Of a stretch of 43,672 nt of DNA, positions 35,668 to 43,672 are shown piece after piece. The notes under the pieces were generated by a model. That model was not told the origin of the DNA. It saw only the letters and a list, made by a program, of their open reading frames with translations, and ran no database searches. The stretch's first letter is position 1, and each line of letters starts with the position of its first letter. Origin of the DNA: Neisseria montereyensis (GTDB lineage: Bacteria; Pseudomonadota; Gammaproteobacteria; Burkholderiales; Neisseriaceae); contig NZ_JANUXW010000014.1 in assembly GCF_024834045.1 (NCBI RefSeq), positions 1-43,672 of the forward strand, given 5' to 3'. The position numbers were made by a program, and so were the translations under genes.

Positions 35668-35894
35668 AACAACCTTCGGCAGTGAAAAAACCTTTACATC
35701 GCCCTATTTTGCCGTGTGTCCGGCGGCACGCTTATCTTGGCGTTTGTGTTGAAAAAGGCGGTTCGGGTTTCGGTTTGTGTGTTTAAACGATTTTCAAACA
35801 ACCATTAACTTATCATGGTTTTCAGACGGCCTATTTAGCAATTCAACAGTAGGGCGTTTGGCTTTACGCCCCACCGTTTTCAGACGGCCTGATA
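35668..35894 (-). other. oppA-oppB spacer with two DUS copies and a GC hairpin
   Basis: Two DUS in the same orientation (35820-35832 and 35879-35890) flank a hairpin GGGCGT (35852-35857) / ACGCCC (35866-35871). The region could process or partly terminate the transcript, so that the binding protein is made in excess over the membrane complex. Confidence 0.55.
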
Positions 35895-37556
35895 TTAATG
35901 CTTCAGGATTTTCCAGTTTTTCACCTGCCAGTTGTCCAGCGGGTCTTTCAAGGAATAACCGTCTACATGCGGTTTCACCAAGCGGCCGTTAACATAATGA
36001 TAAACAAAAATCGTGGCGGCATCCTTATCCAACACCGCTTCGGCCTGACGATACAATTCGCCGCGCGTTTCGGGGCTGACATCATTAGCCAATGTTTTCG
36101 TCATCAAGCTGTCAAACTCGGGGCTGCTGTATTTACCGTAGTTGCTGCTGTTGTCGGATTTGAAAATATTTAAGAATGCCGAACCTTCGTTATAGTCGGC
36201 ACACCAGCCGCCGCGCGCCATTTGGAAACGCTGGTCGCGGCGCGTATCCAGATAGGTTTTCCATTCCTGATTCACCAGATTCACATTCACAAAACCCAAA
36301 GCCTCTTTCCACAATGCGGCTGCGGCGACGGCGTTTTTCTTGTGGTTTTCATTGGTGTTGTAGAGCAACTCAAACGTGAGCGGATGGGCTTCATCATATC
36401 CGGCTTCATTCAGCAATTGTTTTGCCGTTGCAATCCGCTGCGCTTTATCCTGCTGCTGCCATTCGGGGGTAAAGGTCGGCATGCCCTGCGTAGACGGCGG
36501 AGTGAATTGGTAGGCGGCGGTTTCGCCTCGGCCAACCACTTTTCCCGCCAAAGTTTCGCGGTCTAACGCCAATTGCAGGGCTTTGCGGACTTTCGCATTA
36601 TCAAACGGCGGTTTGGTGTGGTTGAATTCATAGTAATAAGTGCACAAATAAGGTGACACTTTCATCTGATCGCCCATATCCCGCTTCAGGCTTTGAAACT
36701 GTTCGGACGGAATATCGTTATAGGTAAAGTCAGATTCACCGGCTTGGAAACGGCTTACATCGGTCGGCGGTGAAGAAATCGGCAACAGGGTAATCTGGTT
36801 AACAGAAGTAGCAGCATCATCGAAATAATTCGGGTTGCGTTCCAACACAATGCGGCTGTTCACCACCCAATCTTTGAGTTTATACGGGCCGTTAACAACT
36901 ATATTTTCAGGCGCTGTCCATTTATTGCCGAACTGCTCAACCGTTTTGGCATGCACGGGTTTTACCGAAGTGTGAATCAGCATATCGGGGAAATAAGGCA
37001 CCGGCTCGGTGAGCGTGATTTCCAATGTTTTCGAGTCGAGCGCTTTCACACCCAACGTTTCCGGCTGGGCTTTGCCTTCGATAACGGCATCGGCATTGGC
37101 CACTTTCGCATCCGCCAGATAGCTGGCATAAGGCGAAGCCGTCGCCGGATCAACCAAGCGGCGCATACTGTATACAAAATCATCGGCGGTTACCGGATCG
37201 CCGTTCGACCATTGGGCATCGCGCAAATGAAACGTCCATACTTTGTTATCGGCACTTTCCCACTTTTCAGCCATACCGGCAACGGTGTTGCCGTCGTTGT
37301 CGGTCGTGGTTAAGCCGACCAGCATTTGGCGCAGAATATTGGCTTCGGGCACGCCGGATACTTTTTGCGGATCCAGCGATTCCGGTTCCGCCCCATTGCC
37401 AATCACCACTTCCTGCTGTTCCGCCGGCTCGCTGCTTTGCGCCGCTTGGGTGTTGGAGTTTGCCGGTGCATCACCGCCGCCCCCACAAGCAGCCAAACCG
37501 AAAGCGGCCAAAGTCGCCAGCAATACCGTACTTTTTCTAAACAAAGTGCGTTCCAT
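35895..37556 (-). CDS. oppA: Oligopeptide-binding lipoprotein OppA (SBP family 5)
   Basis: 553 residues. Lipoprotein signal ending LAAC, lipidated C24, then a Gly/Ser/Gln linker. The periplasmic SBP_bac_5 fold follows, with GAEPESLDPQKVSGVPEANI, WSNGDPVTADDFVYSM, NGPYKLKDW and VRKALQLALDRETL. This layout and length fit OppA/MppA, which bind peptides and cell-wall peptides. A strong AAGGAG ribosome binding site lies 6 bases before the ATG, the best in the operon. It is the first gene of oppABCDF. Confidence 0.95.
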   Translation of the reverse strand: MERTLFRKSTVLLATLAAFGLAACGGGGDAPANSNTQAAQSSEPAEQQEVVIGNGAEPESLDPQKVSGVPEANILRQMLVGLTTTDNDGNTVAGMAEKWESADNKVWTFHLRDAQWSNGDPVTADDFVYSMRRLVDPATASPYASYLADAKVANADAVIEGKAQPETLGVKALDSKTLEITLTEPVPYFPDMLIHTSVKPVHAKTVEQFGNKWTAPENIVVNGPYKLKDWVVNSRIVLERNPNYFDDAATSVNQITLLPISSPPTDVSRFQAGESDFTYNDIPSEQFQSLKRDMGDQMKVSPYLCTYYYEFNHTKPPFDNAKVRKALQLALDRETLAGKVVGRGETAAYQFTPPSTQGMPTFTPEWQQQDKAQRIATAKQLLNEAGYDEAHPLTFELLYNTNENHKKNAVAAAALWKEALGFVNVNLVNQEWKTYLDTRRDQRFQMARGGWCADYNEGSAFLNIFKSDNSSNYGKYSSPEFDSLMTKTLANDVSPETRGELYRQAEAVLDKDAATIFVYHYVNGRLVKPHVDGYSLKDPLDNWQVKNWKILKH

Positions 37557-37643
37557 TCTTTCTCCTTATTACTTCAATATTGTTCAGACGGCCTCATACT
37601 TAAAAACGAACAAACCACAGCAATCACACCGTCAACCTTTCGT

Positions 37644-37673
37644 ATTTTTTTGAATAAGCCTATTTTGTGTCAA
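37644..37673 (-). promoter_or_regulatory. Candidate opp operon promoter
   Basis: Minus strand TTGACA (plus 37668-37673), an 18-base spacer, then AAAAAT (plus 37644-37649), a 4/6 match to the -10 box, about 90 bases before oppA. The -35 is perfect but the -10 is weak. Confidence 0.4.
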
Positions 37674-37733
37674 GCAGTTTTTATATCGGGCAACTATGTT
37701 TTCACGCATTTTTTGTTCTTAAGCAACCCCGAA

Positions 37734-37786
37734 TAAAATATAAATAGGCCGTCTGAATATGTTTCAGACGGCCTATTTATATTTTA
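37734..37786. terminator. Very long DUS hairpin (24-bp arms)
   Basis: The DUS pair extends through A/T flanks to perfect 24-bp arms (37734-37757 and 37763-37786) with a 5-base loop. It lies at the end of the small membrane-protein gene and upstream of the opp operon, so it insulates the two. Confidence 0.85.
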
Positions 37787-37808
37787 AATGTTGAGAAGTT
37801 CGTTTTCA

Positions 37809-38216
37809 TTACATTTCAAACCATACGCCATATAGCATTAAAATTGAACCAAAATAAAACAATAAACAATAAGCGGTTTTAATGTGCTCTCTATATTTTA
37901 ATAATTTCGCAATAAAAGGCTTTGATTCATTCCCCTGTTTTATTTGAAAATCTAATTGCTTGTTTACCATAGAACTGGTAAAAACAATCACGATAATATA
38001 GAGAAAATAACAGATAAAAGTATCGTATATCGGTAACACCCAAGTCGGATTTACCGCAATATGCATCTTCTTTAGAACGAATAAAAAAGCCGTACTGACA
38101 ACATATAAAAGAATGGCGGTAAACAATACTTTTTTACCAACCTTCTTTCTTTTCACAAAAAGAATAAACGAAACAACCACGCTTAAGGCAAAACACAATA
38201 GCTTCATATAACTCAT
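37809..38216 (-). CDS. Hypothetical membrane protein, four predicted spans
   Basis: 135 residues, unrecognised. Four hydrophobic segments are visible at about 4-21, 29-47, 60-84 and 112-132, with a short Gln/Lys-rich loop between the third and fourth (NKQLDFQIKQGNESK). Base composition is lower in G+C than that of lpxB next to it, hinting at recent acquisition. It begins 33 bases after the lpxB stop on the same strand and ends at a strong terminator, so it is probably the distal cistron of the lpxB transcript. A second ATG at codon 4 is an alternative start. No enzymatic motif is visible. Confidence 0.65.
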   Translation of the reverse strand: MSYMKLLCFALSVVVSFILFVKRKKVGKKVLFTAILLYVVSTAFLFVLKKMHIAVNPTWVLPIYDTFICYFLYIIVIVFTSSMVNKQLDFQIKQGNESKPFIAKLLKYREHIKTAYCLLFYFGSILMLYGVWFEM

Positions 38217-38249
38217 AAACTACTCGATTAAAATATCAGGCTCTCATGT

Positions 38250-39431
38250 TTAAGCCGGTGCTGCCATGCCCGATTCTGCCAATACCGCTTCTGCCGCCAA
38301 TGCCGAAGTATCTTTTTTCAATATCAGATGCAATTGGTGGAAATCCTGCTGCAATGCCGCCACATCACGCGGCGATTCATACCATTCCGCCACTGCCGCC
38401 GCCAATTTTTCCGGCCGGGCATCATGTTGCAATAATTCGGGCACGGCACCTTTGTTTAATAAAATATTGGGCAGCCCCACATGCGGCACTTTTACTTTGC
38501 GCTTCACATAAGCATAAGTGAGCGGCGAAATCCGATAACTGATTACCATCGGCCGCTTGCATAAAGCCACTTCCAAAGTTGCCGTGCCGCTGGTTACCAA
38601 CACCACATCCGCCGCCGTACACGCCAAATCGGCATGCGCCGACATTAATTGAATAGGCAGTGCCCTGAATTCGCCCTGATTCAGAATTTTGACTATCTCG
38701 TATCGGGTCGCCACCGTAGCTACAGGCAATAAGAAGCGTGCGCTCGGATATCTTTGCAGCAACAACTTAGCAGTGCGGAAAAACAGCGGCGCCATATAGT
38801 CGATTTCGCTGACACGGCTGCCCGGCATCAGGCAAAACACTGTTTCCCACTGTTCGATTTTCATCTGTTTGCGGGCGGCTTGCCGGTCTGCATCTATGGG
38901 CATCGTTTGCGCTAAAGGATGTCCGACAAAATCCGCTTTCCCACCGGCCTCTTGATAAAGCGGCGGCTCCATCGGAAACAAACACAACACCCGGTTAACC
39001 TGATGCACAATCGTATCTACCCGCTCGCGCCGCCATGCCCACACCGAAGGGCTGACATAATGCAAAGTCGGAATACCGGCTTTTTTCAACTTTTCCGCCA
39101 CACCCAAATTAAAATCGGGCGCATCAATGCCGACAAACACATCGGGGCGGATTTTCTTCAGGCGTTTCACCAACCCTCTGCGGATTTTTAAAATTTCCGG
39201 CAGCCGCTTCACCACTTCCGCAAAACCGCGCACCGCCAATTTTTCTTGGTCGTACAGGCTTTCAAAACCTTTAGCCAGCATACGCGGCCCGCCAATGCCG
39301 ACAAAACGGGCATTCGGGCAGCGTTGCCTGAGCGCATCCATTAAATGGGCGCCAAGTAAATCGCCGGAAGCTTCTCCGGCACATAAGGCAATAGTGATAT
39401 GACGGTTATCAGTAGGGTGGGTAGGATCCAT
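38250..39431 (-). CDS. lpxB: Lipid-A-disaccharide synthase LpxB
   Basis: 393 residues. This peripheral inner-membrane glycosyltransferase joins UDP-diacylglucosamine and lipid X to form the lipid A disaccharide. Motifs: CAGEASGDLLGA near the N-terminus, FVGIGGPRM, IDAPDFNL, YVSPSVWAWR, FVGHPLAQ, LMPGSRVSEI, and the C-terminal VTSGTATLE and PMVISYR. Length is typical. No other lpx genes are in view. The 3' neighbour is a small membrane-protein gene on the same strand. Confidence 0.96.
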   Translation of the reverse strand: MDPTHPTDNRHITIALCAGEASGDLLGAHLMDALRQRCPNARFVGIGGPRMLAKGFESLYDQEKLAVRGFAEVVKRLPEILKIRRGLVKRLKKIRPDVFVGIDAPDFNLGVAEKLKKAGIPTLHYVSPSVWAWRRERVDTIVHQVNRVLCLFPMEPPLYQEAGGKADFVGHPLAQTMPIDADRQAARKQMKIEQWETVFCLMPGSRVSEIDYMAPLFFRTAKLLLQRYPSARFLLPVATVATRYEIVKILNQGEFRALPIQLMSAHADLACTAADVVLVTSGTATLEVALCKRPMVISYRISPLTYAYVKRKVKVPHVGLPNILLNKGAVPELLQHDARPEKLAAAVAEWYESPRDVAALQQDFHQLHLILKKDTSALAAEAVLAESGMAAPA

Positions 39432-39630
39432 AAATCAATAAATATTTAGAAATGCGCGGGCTATTGTACCGAACTTAATCGTTATTCGGCCGATTTTTGC
39501 CAATTAATAGTAAATTATGTTTTAAAATTATGATAAGAGACTAGAATGCCACCTAAAAAGTTCGGCATAAAATTCAATTTAAATAGAATAAAAGCCACCA
39601 GCTTATTATACGTTTGAAATACAGCCATGA
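39432..39630. other. Intergenic region between lpxB and tRNA-Lys
   Basis: An AT-rich leader of lpxB with no gene and no clear consensus promoter that I can defend. Confidence 0.5.
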
Positions 39631-39661
39631 AAAAAGCCTAAACACATGGTTTAGGCTTTTT
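39631..39661 (-). terminator. Terminator of tRNA-Lys
   Basis: AAAAAGCCTAAAC (39631-39643) pairs with GTTTAGGCTTTTT (39649-39661) around a 5-base loop: a 13-bp stem just past the tRNA 3' end. Confidence 0.88.
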
Positions 39662-39666
39662 AAATT

Positions 39667-39742
39667 TGGTGGGTCGTGAAGGATTCGAACCTTCGACCAA
39701 CGGATTAAAAGTCCGCTGCTCTACCAGCTGAGCTAACGACCC
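39667..39742 (-). tRNA. tRNA-Lys (anticodon TTT)
   Basis: A 76-base cloverleaf on the minus strand with encoded CCA. The acceptor stem GGGTCGT pairs with ACGACCC; the D-arm has AGCTCAGCTGGTAGAGC; the anticodon loop CTTTTAA gives TTT; the T-arm is GAAGGTTCGAATCCTTC. Confidence 0.98.
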
Positions 39743-39755
39743 GACTAAGCTGCGC

Positions 39756-39784
39756 ATTGTATGCGCTCGATTTTGAACTGTCAA
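39756..39784 (-). promoter_or_regulatory. tRNA-Lys promoter
   Basis: Minus strand TTGACA (plus 39779-39784), a 17-base spacer, then TACAAT (plus 39756-39761), ending 13 bases before the tRNA. Confidence 0.85.
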
Positions 39785-39935
39785 TATATTTTATATTTTT
39801 TAGTTTTAAAGAATTTTTGTTAAAAAATAGCACCTTTTGTTTAACGTATTGTCTGATTATGATACTATTTCACTATGCCGACAAAATTCATGACGGCAAT
39901 TTTTAAAAAAATCAAATAATTAAGGATTATTCAAA

Positions 39936-40475
39936 ATGAAAAAATTTCTGGTTGCCGTTATGGCCGCAGCTGCATTGGCAGCTTGTTCGCAAGAAGCACA
40001 GCAAGAAACCCAAGAAGCTGCAAGCGCCATTGCTTCCGATGTACAAACTGATGCCGCAGAAATGAAAGACGATGCAGCTTCAGCAATGGATGATGCAGTT
40101 GATGCCGCTAAAGATGCCGGTGCAGATGCCAAAGAAGCCGGTGCTTCAGCTCTTGAAGCAGGCAAAACCATGGCAACCGATGCCGTAGACGCAACCAAAG
40201 ACGCTGCTAAAGATGCTGTTGATGCAACTAAAGATGCCGCCAAAGATGCAGTAGACGCTGCCAAAGATGCGGGCGACAAATTGAAAGACGCGGCCGCTGC
40301 AACCACCGAAGCAGGCAAAGAAGCTGCCGCCAATGCAATGGATTCGGCTAAAGAGAAAATGGACGCAGCCAAAGAAAAAATGGATGCCGCCAAAGATGCC
40401 ACTAAAGATGCCATCAATGCCGCTAAAGAAGCTGCCGATTCAGTGAAAAACTCAGCCGAAGATGCCGCTAAATAA
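39936..40475 (+). CDS. Ala/Lys/Asp-rich repeat lipoprotein (LEA-like helical repeats)
   Basis: 179 residues. Lipoprotein signal ending LAAC with C17, then an almost wholly helical, low-complexity tail built from 11-residue-type repeats such as DAVDATKDAAK and EKMDAAKEKMD. The pattern resembles late-embryogenesis-abundant or apolipoprotein-like amphipathic helices, which protect membranes or proteins in other organisms. Any such role here is inference. No catalytic residue is visible. An AAGGA ribosome binding site lies upstream, and a DUS terminator follows. The long antisense frame over this gene is a by-product of its GC-biased repeats. Confidence 0.88.
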   Translation: MKKFLVAVMAAAALAACSQEAQQETQEAASAIASDVQTDAAEMKDDAASAMDDAVDAAKDAGADAKEAGASALEAGKTMATDAVDATKDAAKDAVDATKDAAKDAVDAAKDAGDKLKDAAAATTEAGKEAAANAMDSAKEKMDAAKEKMDAAKDATKDAINAAKEAADSVKNSAEDAAK

Positions 40476-40564
40476 AACGGAATTTTTCCGTATATGTGTA
40501 TGCGGCTCTGCTTTGATATAAAAAAGTTTCCCACAATTTATTATCAATAATGCCCTATACACTT

Positions 40565-40598
40565 TCAGGCCGTCTGAACAGGTTTTCAGACGGCCTGA
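40565..40598 (+). terminator. DUS terminator of the repeat lipoprotein
   Basis: TCAGGCCGTCTGAA (40565-40578) pairs with TTCAGACGGCCTGA (40585-40598), 14-bp arms and a 6-base loop. Confidence 0.8.
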
Positions 40599-40770
40599 TA
40601 ACATTATCGGCCGATAAAAAAGCCAAACAACCGAATCCGGGCAGATAAAGCAGCCTAAACGGGTTTACGGTTCAAAATAATCGGCTAAAAACACCGCCCT
40701 ACTCTTGAGTTTTTGCTTAACCGCCCTAACTTATATGTCAATTTTCACAATACTTCTACCTATATAAACT

Positions 40771-41916
40771 ATGAGCAGCAAAGATTTTTACGAAACCTTG
40801 GGCGTGGCCCGCAGTGCAAGCGATGACGAAATTAAAAAAGCCTATCGCAAACTTGCCATGAAATACCATCCCGACCGCAATCAAGGCGATGCCGAAGCGG
40901 AAGAGAAATTCAAAGAAGTCCAAAAAGCCTACGATATTTTATCCGACAAAGAAAAACGCAGCGCATACGACCAATACGGCCATGCAGGCGTCGACCCCAA
41001 TATGGGTGGCGGATTCGGCGGCGGTGGTTTCGGCGGCGGCTTCGGCGGATTCAATGGTGCGCAGGGCTTCGACTTCAGCGATATTTTCAGCCAGATGTTC
41101 GGCGGTGCCGCAGGTGGCGGCCGCCAACAAAACTATCAAGGCGCAGATTTGCAATACCGCGTCAGCATCACTTTGGAAGAAGCGGCCAAAGGCATTAAAA
41201 AACGCATCACCATTCCTACCTACGAAGAATGTGATGTCTGCCACGGCTCCGGCGCCAAACCCGGCACATCCGCCACCACCTGTTCCACCTGTCACGGCAC
41301 CGGTACCATTCATGTGCGCCAAGCCATTTTCCAAGTGCAGCAAACCTGCCCGACCTGTCACGGTACCGGTAAGGAAATCAAAGAGCCTTGTGCGAAATGT
41401 CATGGCGAAGGCCGCGTAAAAACCACCAAAACCGTGGAAGTCAATATCCCTGCCGGTATCGACGACGGCCAACAAATCCGCTTGAGCGGCGAGGGCGAAC
41501 CCGGTATGCACGGTGCGCCTGCCGGTGATTTATATGTGGTGGTGCATGTAAAAGAGCACAAAACATTCGAGCGCAACGGTTTAGATCTTCATTGCGAAAT
41601 GCCCATCAGCTTTGCCACTGCCGCATTAGGCGGCGAAGTGGAAGTGCCCACCTTAGACGGCAAAGTCAAACTGAGCATTCCCAAAGAAACCCAAACCGGC
41701 CGCCGTATGCGCGTGAAAGGCAAAGGTATTAAATCGCTGCGTTCCAGCGCAGTGGGCGACCTATACTGCCATGTATTGGTGGAAACCCCGGTGAACCTCA
41801 CCGACCGCCAAAAAGAATTGCTGGAAGAGTTTGAAAAAATCTCCACCGGCATGGAGCGCTCGCAAACACCGCGCCAAAAATCGTTCTTCGACAAAGTGCG
41901 CGATATTTTCGATTAA
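40771..41916 (+). CDS. dnaJ: Chaperone protein DnaJ
   Basis: 381 residues, cytoplasmic Hsp40 that delivers unfolded clients to DnaK and stimulates its ATPase. J domain 1-70 with HPD at 33-35; a Gly/Phe-rich linker (about 75-110); four CxxCxGxG zinc motifs ([32 protein letters not shown]); a C-terminal substrate-binding region. All hallmarks are intact. dnaK and grpE are not adjacent. The ribosome binding site is poor. A TTGAG and CGCCCTAA arrangement at about 40704-40730 might be a heat-shock-type promoter, but the match is weak. Confidence 0.97.
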   Translation: MSSKDFYETLGVARSASDDEIKKAYRKLAMKYHPDRNQGDAEAEEKFKEVQKAYDILSDKEKRSAYDQYGHAGVDPNMGGGFGGGGFGGGFGGFNGAQGFDFSDIFSQMFGGAAGGGRQQNYQGADLQYRVSITLEEAAKGIKKRITIPTYEECDVCHGSGAKPGTSATTCSTCHGTGTIHVRQAIFQVQQTCPTCHGTGKEIKEPCAKCHGEGRVKTTKTVEVNIPAGIDDGQQIRLSGEGEPGMHGAPAGDLYVVVHVKEHKTFERNGLDLHCEMPISFATAALGGEVEVPTLDGKVKLSIPKETQTGRRMRVKGKGIKSLRSSAVGDLYCHVLVETPVNLTDRQKELLEEFEKISTGMERSQTPRQKSFFDKVRDIFD

Positions 41917-41940
41917 TCCCATTTCATAACGAAATAGCTT

Positions 41941-42021
41941 TTCAGACGGCTTTAGGCCGTCTGAAAACCGCCCGAACACACACCAACAGCAAGCCCGACA
42001 ATAATATTGTCGGGCTTTTTA
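41941..42021 (+). terminator. Two successive hairpins after dnaJ
   Basis: First, a DUS pair TTCAGACGGC (41941-41950) / GCCGTCTGAA (41956-41965). Second, a stronger stem AAGCCCGACAA / TTGTCGGGCTT (41991-42017), followed by T5. The second is the better intrinsic terminator. Confidence 0.88.
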
Positions 42022-42101
42022 TTCGGATAAACCTTTATTCAGGGCCGTCTGAAACGTGTGCATCATTTCCACTCAACCGCGAAAAAACACACCTGAAACA
42101 G

Positions 42102-42533
42102 CTATTTATCTTTACGCACACCGCGAATCACGATGGCGCCGCGGCTGTCTGTCATTTCCAGATTATTCCCGTTAAAACGATAAGCGCGCACTTGCGGCAA
42201 AATATTCGCCAAGCGCTGCTCGGTTTCCATATCCGGACAGGCCATCATCGTAGAAGCCGCCTCATCAAAACGCAGCGTATTGTTTGTACCGTCGGTATAG
42301 CCGCCAAACAAAGTATTACAACCCGTTGTCGCACTAAACCGCTTATCGGCCTGATGAAAACTCAGCACCGCATCCGCCACATTCACCGGACGGCCGGCCG
42401 CTTCGGTAATCTGCCAATCCCCCTCTAAAGCTTGGGCAGTTGCCGCCGTGTTCGACGGCAGGGGAATGGGAATCGGCACCACACACGCACCAAGCAACAC
42501 CGGAAACAACAACGACAATAATTTCATCTTCAT
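42102..42533 (-). CDS. META-domain (HslJ-like) lipoprotein
   Basis: 143 residues. Lipobox LLGAC with C17, a short Pro-rich linker (VVPIPIPLPSN), then a META domain (about 35-138): LEGDWQITEAAGRPV, TGCNTLFGGY and ASTMMACPDMETEQ are its hallmark segments. In E. coli the HslJ member is a heat-inducible outer membrane protein linked to novobiocin resistance; the mechanism is unknown. It is transcribed alone, convergent with dnaJ. Confidence 0.9.
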   Translation of the reverse strand: MKMKLLSLLFPVLLGACVVPIPIPLPSNTAATAQALEGDWQITEAAGRPVNVADAVLSFHQADKRFSATTGCNTLFGGYTDGTNNTLRFDEAASTMMACPDMETEQRLANILPQVRAYRFNGNNLEMTDSRGAIVIRGVRKDK

Positions 42534-42634
42534 AACAAAGCCTTTCTATGGCAGATCAATTTCATTCATTATACATGACCGTTGAAACACCGAGAAAGCA
42601 CCGCAACCCATTTGCGCAAACAAGCACATTTTAG

Positions 42635-43411
<777 letters not shown>

Positions 43412-43672
43412 ACATATCCGCCCCCAACCCATTGCTATTTCCCCTATTCAACCGAAAACCAAACACGATTAAAAACAGGTGTAGGGTGTGTGGCATAGCC
43501 ACGCACGCGGTTTCAAAAAAACAACCAACGCATGCCGATTACCGAATACGGTTTCAACCATTGTAAGCCGTCTGAAAAGTTTTCAGACGGCTATTGTAGG
43601 GGCGGATTAAATATCCGCCCGCGCCCGCATCCCAATTCATGTTGCCATTATTCAAACATAGCCCAAACCCAA
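43412..43672. other. Gene-free end of window with repeat-like hairpins
   Basis: Contains a hairpin GTGTGTGGC / GCCACGCAC (43486-43506, one G-T pair), the DUS hairpin AGCCGTCTGAA (43566-43576) / TTCAGACGGCT (43582-43592), which likely terminates murU, and GGGCGGAT (43600-43607) / ATCCGCCC (43613-43620). No coding frame of note. Confidence 0.65.

Noticed and set aside
39920-40534. 204-codon antisense frame over the repeat lipoprotein
   Set aside because: Ala/Ser-rich low-complexity translation produced by the repeated GCN-AAR-GAY codons of the real gene, which has a lipobox and ribosome binding site.
40704-40730. Heat-shock (sigma32) promoter for dnaJ
   Set aside because: Only a loose match in the -10-like part, so it is mentioned but not listed as a feature.

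Overview
The window is chromosomal DNA of a Neisseria-type betaproteobacterium. The clearest sign is the dense scatter of the neisserial DNA uptake sequence (DUS) core GCCGTCTGAA, nearly always in the AGGCCGTCTGAA form (the AG-DUS dialect). It occurs singly, inside genes, and as inverted pairs acting as terminators. Several loci are also typically neisserial: rmpM, a lipoprotein cytochrome c', the rsmA / polar amino acid ABC ATPase pair, and murU. The species cannot be named from sequence alone.

Layout. 1-2756 is the 3' part of a large secreted right-handed beta-helix protein with tandem 66-residue repeats and some resemblance to alginate (mannuronan) C-5 epimerases. 3015-9560 is housekeeping: dsbD, a polar amino acid ABC ATPase and rsmA (minus), a hemerythrin-like protein (plus), a Cof-type HAD phosphatase and a DEDDh exonuclease with a decayed GIY-YIG domain (minus). 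9622-9884 is a tRNA-Arg/tRNA-Glu unit with a consensus promoter and a 56-bp perfect palindrome at its end. 9979-14862 holds cytochrome c', cysB, rmpM, thiL-pgpA and apaG. 14914-16157 is an IS3-family element that landed in the loop of a DUS hairpin. 16411-18173 carries an AGCS-type alanine/glycine symporter and a small DUF1289 protein.

18272-30736 is the accessory centrepiece: a 3860-residue trimeric autotransporter adhesin (TAA) followed on the same strand by a BamE-like plus OmpA-like lipoprotein. This resembles AtaA/TpgA-type adhesin modules. The adhesin has long near-identical internal repeats carrying DUS, and a promoter with a palindromic candidate operator. 30831-31709 is AT-rich, gene-free DNA with several hairpins.

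31710-37556 is a complete oligopeptide importer operon (oppA-B-C-D-F, minus) with DUS hairpins between cistrons. 37809-43411 holds a small membrane protein of unknown function, lpxB, tRNA-Lys, an Ala/Lys/Asp-repeat lipoprotein, dnaJ, a META-domain lipoprotein and murU.

How genes work together: the adhesin and the OmpA/BamE lipoprotein probably form one surface module, the second tying the adhesin's outer-membrane anchor to peptidoglycan. RmpM is a separate outer membrane-peptidoglycan tether. Cytochrome c' and the hemerythrin-like protein may both handle small gaseous or oxidative ligands. OppABCDF and MurU link peptide uptake and cell-wall recycling. The DUS does several jobs here: uptake signal, terminator stem, stop codon, and codons for S-D-G-(L), P-S-E and G-R-L.
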